From Nitrosophilus labii (GTDB lineage Bacteria; Campylobacterota; Campylobacteria; Campylobacterales; Nitratiruptoraceae): a stretch of 64,000 nucleotides of DNA. This document shows positions 1 to 9,677 of the stretch, one piece after another (the first letter of the stretch is position 1; each line of letters opens with the position of its first letter). The notes under the pieces were generated by a model. That model did not search any database. It saw only the letters and a program-made list of their open reading frames with translations, and had not been told where the DNA came from. The stretch is from positions 1,550,001-1,614,000 of the forward strand of contig NZ_AP022826.1 in assembly GCF_014466985.1 (NCBI RefSeq). The letters run 5' to 3'. The position numbers and the translations under genes are program-made.

Positions 1-165
1 ACCAGAAAAGGGAACTATATCCCCATGAACTCTCGCCCTAATGATAGAGTTTGCTTTTATATGCAAGTCACTTCCACCAACTTCTATCAGTTTTTTTAGA
101 TACTTTCTTATTTTTTTAATATTTTCAAAAGTCAAAGACTTTATATCGAACTCATAACTTTGCAT
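1..165 (-). CDS. PilT/PilU-type twitching ATPase, N-terminal fragment
   Basis: The first 55 codons of a minus-strand gene run off the left edge. The ATG at 165-163 lies 2 bases after the tal stop, so the two are probably co-transcribed. The visible protein has the N-terminal motif GGSDLHIKA followed by RVHGDIVP, typical of the PilT/PilU/PilB-like retraction ATPases that power type IV pili at the inner membrane. The ATP-binding domain lies outside the window, so PilT cannot be separated from PilU or other type II/IV secretion ATPases. Confidence 0.65.
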   Translation of the reverse strand, partial: MQSYEFDIKSLTFENIKKIRKYLKKLIEVGGSDLHIKANSIIRARVHGDIVPFSG

Positions 166-167
166 AA

Positions 168-1151
168 CTACTCCAGCTCTTCAATTATCTCTTTAAAAGC
201 ATCTACAAAAGCTAACAATCCTTCTTCTAAAAGCTCATTATAAACATTTTGCATATCTACACCAGCTTTTTCCACTCTATCAAAAAACTCATCAATAATC
301 TCATCTTCTATAGGAAGTTTTTGCTCCTTAAAACCATCGTTTACAAACGACTTTATAGTATTAATCGGAGTAGTATTGATACTATGTGGGGCTATAAGTT
401 CGGATATATAATAAAATGGCGGATAGTCGTCTCCTTTGACGCCTGTACTCGCAAAAAGAGCTCGAATATTTGGCAACTCTCTTTTTTGAATCGTATTGTA
501 GATTTTTGCAGCGTTTAAAATCCCCGCTTTTCCTTTTTCCAGACCTTTTTGGACTAAAGTATTATCTAGTTTTCTATCAAATCTGCTTACAAATATACTT
601 AGTACTCCATAAGGCTTTTTATCACTATTTTTAATGCCTTCTTCAAAAGCATCAAGACACTTTTTGGCATACTTTGGATCAAAAATCAGTGTAGCATTTA
701 TGTTTATACCTTCAGAGACTAGTTCTTTTATTGCTCTACATCCCTCATCTGTTACTGGTATCTTGATCATAAGATTTTCTCTATCAATCTCTTTCCACAA
801 CCTCTTAGCCTCTTCAATAGTTTTCTCGGCATTATTTGCAAGATTAGGATCTACCTCTATACTTACAAATCCGTCATCACCCTTTTCATAAAGAGGCTTT
901 AAAATATCTGCAGCCTTTTTTATGTCATAAATCGCCAAAGCTTCATATTTCTCTTTTGCTGAAAGATTTTTTAACTCTTTTAGCTGCTCTTTATAAGCTA
1001 TCGAATTTAAAATAGCATTTTTAAAAATTGCCGGGTTGCTTGTAGCTCCGTTAACAATACCATTTTCAATAAGTTCTTTAAACTCTTTATTCAAAAAATC
1101 TCTTTCTATAAAATCAGCCCATAGCGAAAAACTAAGATCTTTTAAATACAT
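168..1151 (-). CDS. tal: Transaldolase
   Basis: A 327-residue transaldolase. It moves a dihydroxyacetone unit between sedoheptulose-7-P and glyceraldehyde-3-P in the non-oxidative pentose phosphate pathway (cytoplasm). Seen: the N-terminal GATSNPAIF motif (residues 35-43) and LMIKIPVTDEG, in which Lys130 is the expected Schiff-base lysine. Length fits the bacterial Tal family. It stands directly before the pilT-like gene on the same strand. ATG start is preceded by AGGAGCG, a good ribosome-binding site. Nothing unusual in the protein. Confidence 0.93.
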   Translation of the reverse strand: MYLKDLSFSLWADFIERDFLNKEFKELIENGIVNGATSNPAIFKNAILNSIAYKEQLKELKNLSAKEKYEALAIYDIKKAADILKPLYEKGDDGFVSIEVDPNLANNAEKTIEEAKRLWKEIDRENLMIKIPVTDEGCRAIKELVSEGININATLIFDPKYAKKCLDAFEEGIKNSDKKPYGVLSIFVSRFDRKLDNTLVQKGLEKGKAGILNAAKIYNTIQKRELPNIRALFASTGVKGDDYPPFYYISELIAPHSINTTPINTIKSFVNDGFKEQKLPIEDEIIDEFFDRVEKAGVDMQNVYNELLEEGLLAFVDAFKEIIEELE

Positions 1152-1168
1152 AACGCTCCTTTAGGAAG

Positions 1169-1254
1169 TGGGAAATAGGAATTGGGAATTGGAAAAAATA
1201 AATTTTTTTTAAAATCATTCTCTAATTCCTAATTCCCAATTCCCATTTCCCAAT
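1169..1254. repeat. GGAATT low-complexity inverted repeat over the aat stop codon
   Basis: Arm 1 (about 1169-1192) and arm 2 (about 1221-1254) are near-perfect inverse complements of a GGGAAAT/GGAATTGGGAATT motif, about 21 bp with one mismatch. Together they could form a hairpin ending aat transcription. Arm 2 encodes the last aat residues (IGKWELGIRN) and its stop. Related sequence recurs near 40.4 and 62.8 kb. Confidence 0.7.
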
Positions 1255-1926
1255 CTTACTCGGCTTTTGCATAGCAATTTCAAGTTCATCCAAAAATCTC
1301 TCTCTACTTATCTCTTCCGCCCCCATTTTTTTTAGATGATCGCTTGAAATTTGGCAATCTATAAAATTAAAACCGAGTTTTGTTGAAATCTCAACAAGTT
1401 TAACTAAAGCTACTTTACTTGTATCACTTACTTTGCTAAACATAGACTCTCCAAAAAATGCAGCTCCCAGACTAAGTCCGTAAAGCCCTCCGACCAATTC
1501 ACCATCTTTGTAAACTTCTATAGAATGGGCAAATCCCATGTGATGGAGTTTAGTAAAAACTTCAACTATTTCAGGGAGAATCCATGTTCCTTCTTGTTCT
1601 CTTCTTTTTACAGTTTGACAACTTTTAATCACTTCATAAAAAGCTGTATCCACTTTCACTTCAAAAATATTTTTTTTCAAAATCTTCTTTAGTGAACGAG
1701 AAATTTTCAATTTATGAGGATAAAGAACAAGTCTTGGATCTGGAGACCACCAAAGTATAGGATCTCCTTCATTGTACCATGGAAAGATACCTTTTTTGTA
1801 AGCACTCAAAACCCTGTTTGGATCCAGATCTCCTCCGAAGGCGACAAGTCCTTCTTTTGAGGAGTTTCTAGGATCTGGAAATATAAAACTATATGGGCTG
1901 ATTCTAGGTATCAATATCTCTTTCAT
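1222..1926 (-). CDS. aat: Leucyl/phenylalanyl-tRNA-protein transferase
   Basis: A 234-residue Aat enzyme. It transfers Leu or Phe from aminoacyl-tRNA to N-terminal Arg/Lys of proteins, making them N-degrons for ClpS-ClpAP. Seen: AYKKGIFPWY, WWSPDPR and GLSLGAAFFGESMF, all family signatures. It overlaps the clpA stop by 4 bases and is last in the order clpS-clpA-aat, so one operon holds the whole N-end-rule pathway: tagger, adaptor and unfoldase. The final ten or so residues are encoded by an intergenic-type repeat and look like an acquired extension rather than conserved sequence. Confidence 0.95.
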   Translation of the reverse strand: MKEILIPRISPYSFIFPDPRNSSKEGLVAFGGDLDPNRVLSAYKKGIFPWYNEGDPILWWSPDPRLVLYPHKLKISRSLKKILKKNIFEVKVDTAFYEVIKSCQTVKRREQEGTWILPEIVEVFTKLHHMGFAHSIEVYKDGELVGGLYGLSLGAAFFGESMFSKVSDTSKVALVKLVEISTKLGFNFIDCQISSDHLKKMGAEEISRERFLDELEIAMQKPSKIGKWELGIRN

Positions 1927-4115
1927 TTTATATTAAACTCAAGTTTCTCTTTTTTATAATCTATACTTACCTCTCCTCCGTTTTTCAATCTTCCAAACAG
2001 AATCTCATTGGTAAGAGGGGTTTTTATCTCATCACTGATAACTCTTGATAAAGGTCTTGCGCCTAACTCTTCGCTGTATCCTTTTTGGGCAAGATATTTT
2101 TTTGCTCTTTTAGTCAGTTTAACAGTTATATTTTTAGATCTTAACTGCTCGTTAAGCTCTTTTATAAACTTATCAACAATTCCTTCCACTATATCCATAC
2201 TTAAAGGTTTAAACCTTATTATCGCATCCAGTCTATTTCTAAATTCCGGAGTAAAGAACTGTTTTAGAGCCTCGTCAAATTTGCTAACAGACTCTTTTTT
2301 AAATCCCATAACATTAGCTTCAGTAGCACCTACATTTGATGTCATGATCAAAATCACATGTTTAAAATCAGCAACATTACCGTAATTATCAGTTAATGTG
2401 GCATTATCCATAACTTGTAAAAGAATATTTATAAGATCAGGATGTGCTTTTTCTATCTCATCCAAAAGTAAAACAGTATGGGGATGTTTTCTTATAGTTT
2501 CAGTTAAAAGTCCACCCTCTTCGTAGCCCACATAACCAGGAGGTGCACCGATAAGTCTTGATACAGCATGTTTTTCCATATACTCGCTCATATCAAATCT
2601 CTCAAAATGTACACCAAGCGTTCTTGCTAACTCTTTTGCAAGTTCTGTTTTTCCAACTCCGGTAGGTCCTACAAACAAAAATGAACCGATAGGTTTATTA
2701 GGCGGATTGAGTCCAGCTCTGCTCCTTTTTATAGCCATTGAGATCTGCTCGATTGCCTCTTTTTGGCCAAGAACACTTTGTTCGAGTCTGTTTTCTAGAT
2801 CTTCAAGTATAGATATATCGTCTTGGGTTACCCTTGCTGGCGGAAGATTTAGCATTTTTGAGATAACATCCTCCACATCATTTGCGGTTACCACACTTCT
2901 TTTTTTCTTTCTTAGATGAAAGGAGGCACCAACTTCATCAATTAGATCAATCGCTTTATCAGGAAGCTGTCTATCATTTATATACTTATCAGAAAGTTCC
3001 ACTGCACTTTTTAGAGCGTTTATGGTATATCTTACTCTGTGATGTTTTTCATACTTTTCTTTAAGCCCTTTTAAGATCTTCAAAGATGTTTCAAGGTCTG
3101 GCTCTTTCACATCCACTTTAGCAAATCTTCGGCTAAGAGCCCTATCTTTTTCCAAAAAGTTTCTAAACTCCGAATATGTAGTGGCACCTATACATTTAAT
3201 AGCACCGCTAGCTAGTGCTGGTTTTAAAAGATTGGAAGCATCCATACTTCCGCCTTGAGTCGCTCCCGCGCCTACTAAAGTATGTATCTCATCTATAAAA
3301 ACTATAGCGTTTTTTTTCTGTTTAAGTTCTTCTATAACACCTTTTAGTCTCTTTTCGAAATCTCCCCTATATTTGGTTCCTGCAAGCAGTGAACCCATAT
3401 CTAAAGAGTATAACGAAGCTCCTTCTAAAACTTCAGGTATCTCTTTGTCTGCTATTTTGATAGCGATCCCTTCTGCAATAGCAGTTTTTCCTACTCCAGG
3501 TTCGCCTACAAGCAAAGGATTGTTTTTCTTTCTTCTACAAAGTATCTGTATTACCCTTTCAATCTCTTTATCTCTTCCTATTACGGGATCTATCTTGCCT
3601 TTTTTAGCCTCTTTTACCAAGTTTACAGTAAACTTTCCAAGATATGTCTCTTTATCGTCTTCATCCTCTTTTACTTCTGTATAATCTGCTTCTGGATGAG
3701 AGATAGCTTCTAGGATATCAACCTTTTTGACACCTTGCTCTTTCAATAAATATACACTATATGAGTGTTCTTCATCAAACAGAGCAGCTAAAAGATCCCC
3801 CACTGTAGCCTCTTTTTTTTCAGCATTTTGGATATGTCTTATCATATTTTCAATAACTCTTGAAAGCGCTACCGTTTCAAACGGTTCTCTTACCACATCT
3901 GCCGGCAGAGGTTTTAGGGTGTTTTTTAGATGCTGTTCAAGTTTTTCTCTTAACATCTCTATATCGGCACCTACGATATTTAGTATGCGTATGCCCTCTT
4001 TGTTTGACAAAAGCGCCAAAAATATATGCTCAACCGTTAAATATTCGTGTCTGTTTTTTTTAGCTAGTCTAACGGCCTCTTTAAAAATAGTATTTAGTTC
4101 ATTACTTATCATCAT
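1923..4115 (-). CDS. clpA: ATP-dependent Clp protease ATP-binding subunit ClpA
   Basis: A 730-residue Hsp100 unfoldase that feeds substrates to ClpP. Seen in order: N-terminal double Clp repeat (residues 1-145), first AAA domain with Walker A GEPGVGKTAIAEG and Walker B FIDEIHTLVG, second AAA domain with GPTGVGKTELAKE and LLLDEIEKAHPD, and a C-terminal small domain ending ELGARPLSRVI. There is no long coiled-coil middle domain, which separates ClpA from ClpB. It overlaps clpS upstream (4 bases) and aat downstream (4 bases), indicating translational coupling. Confidence 0.96.
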   Translation of the reverse strand: MMISNELNTIFKEAVRLAKKNRHEYLTVEHIFLALLSNKEGIRILNIVGADIEMLREKLEQHLKNTLKPLPADVVREPFETVALSRVIENMIRHIQNAEKKEATVGDLLAALFDEEHSYSVYLLKEQGVKKVDILEAISHPEADYTEVKEDEDDKETYLGKFTVNLVKEAKKGKIDPVIGRDKEIERVIQILCRRKKNNPLLVGEPGVGKTAIAEGIAIKIADKEIPEVLEGASLYSLDMGSLLAGTKYRGDFEKRLKGVIEELKQKKNAIVFIDEIHTLVGAGATQGGSMDASNLLKPALASGAIKCIGATTYSEFRNFLEKDRALSRRFAKVDVKEPDLETSLKILKGLKEKYEKHHRVRYTINALKSAVELSDKYINDRQLPDKAIDLIDEVGASFHLRKKKRSVVTANDVEDVISKMLNLPPARVTQDDISILEDLENRLEQSVLGQKEAIEQISMAIKRSRAGLNPPNKPIGSFLFVGPTGVGKTELAKELARTLGVHFERFDMSEYMEKHAVSRLIGAPPGYVGYEEGGLLTETIRKHPHTVLLLDEIEKAHPDLINILLQVMDNATLTDNYGNVADFKHVILIMTSNVGATEANVMGFKKESVSKFDEALKQFFTPEFRNRLDAIIRFKPLSMDIVEGIVDKFIKELNEQLRSKNITVKLTKRAKKYLAQKGYSEELGARPLSRVISDEIKTPLTNEILFGRLKNGGEVSIDYKKEKLEFNIK

Positions 4116-4411
4116 AATTCCTCCATTACAGCCTTAAGCGGAAACTCGTTGGCGCGGGCACGTCTATAAACTTCATCTATTTTAGTTTCCGCTATCTCAT
4201 AGGTATAAATACCACAAAGCCCTTTACCGTTTTTATGAACAAGCATCATTATCTGAACAGCCTCTTCATAACTTTTGTGAAAAACATCGCACAAGATTTC
4301 CACAACAAAGTCCATTGTCGTATAGTCATCATTCAGTAAAAATACTTTGTATAGTTTAGGCTCTTTGGTTTTTGTAAAATCTTTTGTCTCTATCTCTCTT
4401 CTTACTGCCAA
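4112..4411 (-). CDS. clpS: ATP-dependent Clp protease adaptor ClpS
   Basis: A 99-residue adaptor that binds N-degron substrates and delivers them to the ClpA N-domain. Seen: the disordered charged N-terminus, then LLNDDYTTMDFVVEIL with the conserved D-D-x-T/M pocket residues, then MLVHKNGKG and ETKIDEV. Normal family length. It is the first gene of the clpS-clpA-aat operon and its stop overlaps the clpA start. Confidence 0.96.
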   Translation of the reverse strand: MAVRREIETKDFTKTKEPKLYKVFLLNDDYTTMDFVVEILCDVFHKSYEEAVQIMMLVHKNGKGLCGIYTYEIAETKIDEVYRRARANEFPLKAVMEEL

Positions 4412-4549
4412 TTCAATCCTCTACTCTAATCTTTTTAAACTTTGAAATATTTTTATCTATTTATAATAGCACACTTTTATACAATTTACCACTATATAAA
4501 TCTCTTTTACGCTAAAATAACTCTCAAAAAAAAAGTTGTGAGAATTATT

Positions 4550-5194
4550 ATGATAAAAAGAGTTTTTATAACGGCTACAAATACAGGTATAGGCAAAACT
4601 TTTTCCACTCTAACCCTATTAAATGAGTGTGAAAAAGCCGGTATAAAAGCCGGAGTATTTAAACCAATAGAGACGGGGATAACTGATAATCCCGAAGATG
4701 GTACCAAACTTTTAAAAAAATGTCAAGAGTTTAATAATTGTTTTAGGAAATTTATGGTAGAGGATGTGGTTCCATATAGGTTCTCCCTTCCCGCGGCTCC
4801 TTATGTAGCAAAAAAAGATAATAAAATCGATATCGATCTTTTATTGGAAAAAGCAAATATTTTGGAAAAAGAGTGCGATATTTTGTTTATCGAAGGGGCA
4901 GGTGGATTGATGGTTCCAGTTGGAAAAGATATTTTTATGATAGATTTCATAAATATTTTTGAAGCTAAACCTCTTTTGGTGACACCAAGCCGTCTTGGCT
5001 GTATAAACGATACGCTCCTTTCAATGCAAGCACTAGCAAACAAAAACTTAGATTTTGATTGGTGCGTAAATCTTTACGAAGACAAAGATAGTTTTTTCGA
5101 TATAACTTTTCCGTTTTATAAAGACTATTTTAGTGAGATTCTGATATTGCAAAAAGATGCTAAGAAGATTTTGAAAAGATTGATAAATGAATAA
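4550..5194 (+). CDS. bioD: Dethiobiotin synthase
   Basis: ATP-dependent carboxylation of 7,8-diaminopelargonate to dethiobiotin, a late step of biotin synthesis. Seen: P-loop ATNTGIGKT near the N-terminus, KPIETG (carbamate-forming lysine region) and EGAGGLMVP. I start it at the ATG at 4550, giving 214 residues, since an in-frame extension to 4442 is hydrophobic, unlike the family, and lies in the promoter gap upstream of the divergent clpS. It stands alone on the plus strand, followed by a terminator. Confidence 0.92.
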   Translation: MIKRVFITATNTGIGKTFSTLTLLNECEKAGIKAGVFKPIETGITDNPEDGTKLLKKCQEFNNCFRKFMVEDVVPYRFSLPAAPYVAKKDNKIDIDLLLEKANILEKECDILFIEGAGGLMVPVGKDIFMIDFINIFEAKPLLVTPSRLGCINDTLLSMQALANKNLDFDWCVNLYEDKDSFFDITFPFYKDYFSEILILQKDAKKILKRLINE

Positions 5195-5198
5195 TTTC

Positions 5199-5219
5199 AG
5201 GCGGAAAGGCCGCCTTTTA
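5199..5219. terminator. Intrinsic terminator between convergent bioD and glycine-zipper gene
   Basis: AGGCGG (5199-5204), loop AAAGG, CCGCCT (5210-5215) then TTT. The G+C-rich stem sits exactly between two convergent stop codons and probably ends bioD transcription. Confidence 0.8.
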
Positions 5220-5220
5220 A

Positions 5221-5712
5221 TCAATACTCTACAGTCACTCTAACTTTTATCTGTTTTAAGGGCGTTGAACTATATTTTATTATCTCTTGTCCATCTAATC
5301 TAGCATAATTTTTATACTCTATGATTCTTTCATGGGTCTCTTGATATCTTGTTCTACATCTTTTAACTATCTTATATCCTGGAGCAGGTTTTTCATCAGC
5401 AAGATTTTTGCCTACTATAGTTCCTACTATGGCTCCTCCGATAGTCGCTGCTGTTTTACCTGAGCCTTCTCCTACTTGATGCCCCAAAATTCCTCCCGCC
5501 ACTCCGCCAATAAGCGCTCCAACCGTTCCTGAATCGCCATTTTGAGAAACCGGAACTTCCTCTTCCCAACACTCTTGATAAGGAACTCTTTTTGTTATAA
5601 CTCTAAAAAGTTTTTCAGATTTATATACCGGTATATACTCCATATAGGTAAAGCTCTCCGCAAAAAGCGACGAAGTAAGCAAAGCAGCTATCAAAACTCC
5701 TACTTTTTTCAT
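5221..5712 (-). CDS. Glycine-zipper 2TM domain periplasmic/outer-membrane protein
   Basis: A 163-residue exported protein of unknown exact role. Seen: signal peptide (MKKVGVLIAALLTSSLFA, cleavage near residue 18), a middle glycine zipper (GTVGALIGGVAGGILGHQ ... GGAIVGTIVG, about residues 63-104) that should form a membrane hairpin, and a C-terminal beta-rich part. No lipobox cysteine. Such proteins (SlyB/RcnB-like, Rick_17kDa type) are envelope components. Convergent to bioD. Confidence 0.75.
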   Translation of the reverse strand: MKKVGVLIAALLTSSLFAESFTYMEYIPVYKSEKLFRVITKRVPYQECWEEEVPVSQNGDSGTVGALIGGVAGGILGHQVGEGSGKTAATIGGAIVGTIVGKNLADEKPAPGYKIVKRCRTRYQETHERIIEYKNYARLDGQEIIKYSSTPLKQIKVRVTVEY

Positions 5713-5816
5713 TTTTTAACTCCTTATTAACTGATATTTGTCACAAAAATTAGTTATTAAATCTTTCTTTACATATTTTAGTATAAAATAAGACAATTTA
5801 CAATTTGGAGATTTGT

Positions 5817-6704
5817 GTGAAAAAAATTAAACATCTAATCGATACAAAAGATTTGTCAATACAAGAAATTGAAGAGATTTTTGAAGATGCTAAACACTTT
5901 TTAGAGGAGACTCCTAGAAGTCTTTTAAAAAACAGATTGATTATAACAATTTTTTTCGAAAACTCTACAAGAACAAGAAGCTCTTTTGAAGTTGCGGCAA
6001 AAAAACTAGGCGCTCAAGTGGTGAGTTTAGATGTTTCAAGAAGCTCCACAAAAAAAGGGGAAACCCTATTTGATACGGCAGCAAATCTCGATGCAATGGG
6101 GCCAAATGCCATAATAGTAAGACACAAACATGCAGGTGTTCCAAAAATACTGTCCAACTATGTAAACTGTTCCTTGATTAACGGAGGAGACGGGGCTCAT
6201 GCCCATCCATCTCAAGCTCTTTTGGATCTTTTTACGATTAAAAGATATATACCCGACGTTAAAGGAAAAAAAATAGCAATAGTGGGCGATATCAAAAACT
6301 CTCGAGTCGCAAACTCCAACATAGAGCTTTTAAACCGTTTTGGAATGGAAGTTATACTAGTAGCCCCTCCTCACTTTTTGCCAAGAAGAGATCTAAAATA
6401 TACTCATAACATAAAAGATGTAATAGACGAAGTAGATGTCATAATGAGTCTTAGAACCCAGACAGAAAGACATAAACTTCCTATTTATGCTAGTTTGAGA
6501 GACTATGCAAGCGATTTTTGCATAACCAAAGAGTTGATAGGAGATAGAGACATCATACTTCTTCACCCAGGTCCGGTTCACAGAAATATAGATATAGATG
6601 ATGAAATGCTAAAAGATCCAAGATGTAAAGTTTTAGAACAGGTTAAAAACGGTGTTGCAGTAAGGATGGCAATACTGAAAAAACTCATAATGCCAAATGG
6701 ATAA
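5817..6704 (+). CDS. pyrB: Aspartate carbamoyltransferase catalytic subunit
   Basis: Condenses carbamoyl phosphate and aspartate to carbamoyl-aspartate in pyrimidine synthesis. Seen: [13 protein letters not shown] (carbamoyl-phosphate loop), [14 protein letters not shown] and the C-terminal [14 protein letters not shown] choose GTG at 5817, because GGAG at 5807-5810 is well placed for it, rather than the TTG that overlaps this ribosome-binding site; this gives 295 residues. No pyrI is nearby. It overlaps pabB by 8 bases. Confidence 0.94.
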   Translation: MKKIKHLIDTKDLSIQEIEEIFEDAKHFLEETPRSLLKNRLIITIFFENSTRTRSSFEVAAKKLGAQVVSLDVSRSSTKKGETLFDTAANLDAMGPNAIIVRHKHAGVPKILSNYVNCSLINGGDGAHAHPSQALLDLFTIKRYIPDVKGKKIAIVGDIKNSRVANSNIELLNRFGMEVILVAPPHFLPRRDLKYTHNIKDVIDEVDVIMSLRTQTERHKLPIYASLRDYASDFCITKELIGDRDIILLHPGPVHRNIDIDDEMLKDPRCKVLEQVKNGVAVRMAILKKLIMPNG

Positions 6705-7653
6705 GATAAGTTCTCTAGCAAGAAAAGGGATCCCCTTTCTTTTTGTTATAGATTTCGAGGCAAAAAAAATATTTGCCCAGAGTCTAGAAACTCTTGAAAA
6801 TATATATTTTCAGATAGATGGTTACAAAAATTACAAATACGACCAAAAAAATTGCAAAAATGCTTTTATAAAACAGAAGTTTCCTGTTTCTTTTGAAAGA
6901 TATCAGAAAGCCTTTTTTGAAGTCCAAGAAGAGATCAAAAAAGGAAATACATATCTGCTCAATCTAACATTTCCTACAAAAATCGAAACAGACCTATCTT
7001 TAAAGGAGATATTTTTCTGCTCAAAAGCAAAATTTAAACTCTTTTTTAAAAACAAGTTTGTCTGCTTCTCACCCGAGCGGTTTATAAAAATAGAAAATAA
7101 CACTATCAAAACATATCCTATGAAAGGAACAATAGACGCATCACTACCAAATGCCGCTAACTTGATTTTATCTAACGAAAAAGAGATGGCAGAACATATT
7201 ATGGTGGTTGATCTTTTAAGAAACGATCTCGGAATGGTTGCTGAAAAGATAAAAGTAAAAAGATTTAGATATATAGATAAAATAAAAGCTGGAAAAAAAG
7301 AGCTTCTTCAAGTAAGTTCAGAAATAGAAGGAAAGTTGCCCAAAGAATGGAGAGAAAATCTGGGTGAAATACTTCTTAAACTCTTACCCGCAGGGAGTAT
7401 CAGCGGAACTCCTAAAAAAAGAAGCATAGAGATAATAAAGAGGGTGGAAAACTACGATAGAGGCTTTTTTACGGGAATATTCGGTATTTTTGATGGCAAA
7501 AATCTTGATAGCGCAGTTATTATAAGATATATTGAAAAAAAAGAAAGCGCTCTAGTATATAAAAGCGGCGGGGGGATAACTATACAAAGCAATGTTGAAG
7601 ATGAATATAAGGAGATGATCGAAAAAGTTTATATTCCTACTCTTGCAATCTAA
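6697..7653 (+). CDS. pabB: Aminodeoxychorismate synthase component I
   Basis: Converts chorismate plus ammonia (from a PabA amidotransferase) to 4-amino-4-deoxychorismate for folate. A 318-residue chorismate-binding protein lacking most of the N-terminal domain, as in other compact PabB proteins. Seen: PMKGT, the lysine variant that marks PabB rather than the PIAGT of TrpE, then [11 protein letters not shown] and [10 protein letters not shown]. Coupled to pyrB by an 8-base overlap. No pabC follows; the transposon nest starts about 160 bases downstream. Confidence 0.9.
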   Translation: MDKISSLARKGIPFLFVIDFEAKKIFAQSLETLENIYFQIDGYKNYKYDQKNCKNAFIKQKFPVSFERYQKAFFEVQEEIKKGNTYLLNLTFPTKIETDLSLKEIFFCSKAKFKLFFKNKFVCFSPERFIKIENNTIKTYPMKGTIDASLPNAANLILSNEKEMAEHIMVVDLLRNDLGMVAEKIKVKRFRYIDKIKAGKKELLQVSSEIEGKLPKEWRENLGEILLKLLPAGSISGTPKKRSIEIIKRVENYDRGFFTGIFGIFDGKNLDSAVIIRYIEKKESALVYKSGGGITIQSNVEDEYKEMIEKVYIPTLAI

Positions 7654-7812
7654 TAAAACCGGCTTTATTAAAACCGTATCGGATAACGCACTTCAAATAC
7701 CTGTTCCTCCCTGAAAAACCTTAAAAAGCTCAAATTTAAGGGCATCTGGGGTAGTAAAGAGGTATAATTTTCAACTAATAAACTATAAAGATAGAGGAAA
7801 CTTCTAGTCGAG

Positions 7813-8335
7813 ATGGATGAAAAAATGCTTGCTAAATCTACTACTAAATCAAACCAACCAAATCTCTTTTATCCATCTTTAAAAGAATATGCTTGATAGT
7901 AACGATCCGCTTATTGCTTTGGCAGATACAATAGATTGAACTGTTTTTGAAAAAGAGTTTGCAAAATACTACAGTAACGAGGGAAGACCTGCTAAACCTA
8001 TTAGGTTGACGGTGGGACTATTGATTTTAAAACAGTTAGAGAATTTAAGTGATGAGAATATTGTATTACAATGGAAGAGAAATCTATATTATCAATATTT
8101 TTGTGGAATGAGGGAGTATCAACCTGCATATCCTTGTGACCCGACGGATTTAGTTTACTTTAGAAAGCATATTGGTAAAGATGGGATAGAGAAGATATTT
8201 GCAATAAGTATCGATCTACGTGGCAATGCTAAAGAAGAAAAACAAGTTATAGTCGATACGACAGTGCAAGAGAAAAATATAACCTATCCTACAAGACATA
8301 CCAAGAATTTCGCGTCTGAAGGAATTATAACATAA
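7813..8335 (+). pseudogene. IS5/IS1182-like transposase, N-terminal relic
   Basis: Broken transposase start. The first codons read to KEYA then stop; a frame change restores MLDSNDPLIALADTID, a TGA replaces the expected Trp codon (around 7937), then the frame continues through KPIRLTVGLLILKQLENLSD, PCDPTDLVYFRKHIG and VIVDTTVQEKNITYPT. Sequence homology ends there and the DDE core is missing. These segments match the N-terminal DUF772 domain of IS5-group transposases. At least one frameshift, one nonsense change and a 3' truncation: dead. Confidence 0.75.
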
Positions 8336-8336
8336 G

Positions 8337-8515
8337 GGTCAAGACTAGTTTAGCAATAAAAATATGCTAAACTATATCGATATGAAGGGCAAAAATAGAT
8401 ATATAAAAAATGCGCATATTTCAGAGAGAAAATTTAAAGAGATTCTGAAATGTTTTTGCTTAGATTTAACAGCAAAACAGACATCTGAAATAACAAAAAT
8501 TAATCGAAATACAAT
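8337..8515 (+). pseudogene. IS1595-family transposase, 5' part (interrupted)
   Basis: ATG at 8382 starts a reading frame with ISERKFKEILKCFCLDL and TSEITKINRNTI, the N-terminal zinc-less/HTH region of IS1595-type transposases. It is cut after the Ile codon by the element at 8516-9677; the frame resumes at 9678 with NRYFNKFRERIVRLC. The GGGTCAAGACTAG at 8337 is a likely element end. Confidence 0.75.
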
Positions 8516-8641
8516 CGAGCCACTTGCAGATTAGTAAAAATCACCTATGATTTAAGCTAAATTAAATTTTAAAAAGCTAAGTCTGCCTTCACTATGTTAT
8601 AATTTTTTACCACAAAAACCTAACAGAAGGAGACTTAGCTT

Positions 8642-9475
8642 ATGGAAAATATTGTATCAAAAATATCTACAAACCTATCTAAAATGTGGAATAAAATCTT
8701 AAACCTTGAAAAGACACTATTTTCAGCGTTAAGAGAGGATTAAGATTAGAGGAGTTATCTCACAAAGAACAAAAGTTCATTAAAATATTAGATTTTGCTC
8801 AAATTGAGAAAAATATTACAGTTGTTTCTATCACCAATACTCCAAAAGATAGAATTGAAATTGCAAGAGTGTTTATAGCAAAGAGTGTTTATAATATTCA
8901 AACAACAAGAGATTTAATAGAGAGGCTCTATCGTGATAGAACTTTAAGAGTTATATGTGGGTGGAGATATAAAAGTGATATTCCAAGCGAATCAAAATTT
9001 AGTAGAGTTTTTAACCCGGATTATACAATAGAATTTGTTTCAGTAATGCTTTTGCTTGAGCTTTAGGGGCTTTTTAACAATTTTGAAGGTTTATCTATAA
9101 GGTGATAAGTCAAAAAATTTTTAATTGTCTATAAACGAAGTGTTAAATGCTAATGTGATAAAGTCTATCGCAAAATCCGGGATAAATTAGGACATCGCCC
9201 AATTATAGATATAAACCCTAAAAATTCAAAAGAACTAAAAGCAAAAATCAAATTACAAAAAGAAGAAATTAAGAAATTTGAGTTTTTAAATTTAGCACAA
9301 TCATCTGATGAACACCATTATAATCAAAGAAGTATGGTTGAGAGAGTAAACAAGTATCTCAAAGATGACTTTGGATGTAAAACAATCTATTACAAAGGAG
9401 CTACAAAAGTAGCTTCTGTATTAGCATTTGGAATTTTATCTATCTGTATTCATCAGAGTTTGCAGCTTGTTACTT
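8642..9475 (+). pseudogene. DDE transposase, internally deleted
   Basis: Starts MENIVSKISTNLSKMWNKIL after an AGAAGGAG site. A frameshift lies near 8740 (the frame continues LRLEELSHKEQKFIKI). It runs to CGWRYKSDIPSESKFSRVFN, is interrupted at 9015-9181 by a MITE-like repeat, and resumes as GHRPIIDINPKNSKELKAK, EHHYNQRSMVERVNKYLKDD and a stop at 9475. The last block looks like the final acidic-residue region of an IS4/IS5-superfamily transposase. About half the catalytic domain is absent. Confidence 0.7.
9015..9181. repeat. MITE-like repeat, copy 1
   Basis: A 167-bp sequence with terminal inverted repeats (CCCGGATTATACAATAGA / reverse of TCTATCGCAAAATCCGGG). About three quarters identical to the copy at 45675-45840. 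Its ends also match the left end of the IS1380 relic (9849), so it may have been mobilised by an IS1380-type transposase. No coding capacity. Confidence 0.7.
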
Positions 9476-9677
9476 AAAATAGTCATAAAAAAGTAAAAAA
9501 GAGGACAATTTTAGCTATCAAACCATAAAAAGTGGAGTAAAAATGGGAATTTTTTAAGATTTTAGGGAGAATTGAGATAAAACATTGACTATATTGTCAC
9601 ATAGAGATTTTTTTAATCTCAAAAATTGCCAGGAAGATAAACTAGGCTGTTTGTGATGTTTGAATTTGCAAGTGGTT

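Larger units (their letters stand above)
8516..9677 (+). mobile_element. Degenerate DDE insertion sequence inserted in the IS1595 relic
   Basis: Ends are inverted: GAGCCACTTGCAGATT at 8517 and, read from the right, GAACCACTTGCAAATT. CAAT occurs on both sides (8512-8515 and 9678-9681), consistent with a 3-4 bp target duplication inside the IS1595 transposase codon for Ile. The element carries a broken transposase whose middle is missing and replaced by a MITE-like repeat. Confidence 0.75.

Noticed and set aside
4442-4549. N-terminal extension of bioD
   Set aside because: Hydrophobic, outside the family's length, and within the divergent promoter gap.
7654-7812. Remnant of pabC after pabB
   Set aside because: No aminotransferase-like sequence is readable in this short gap.
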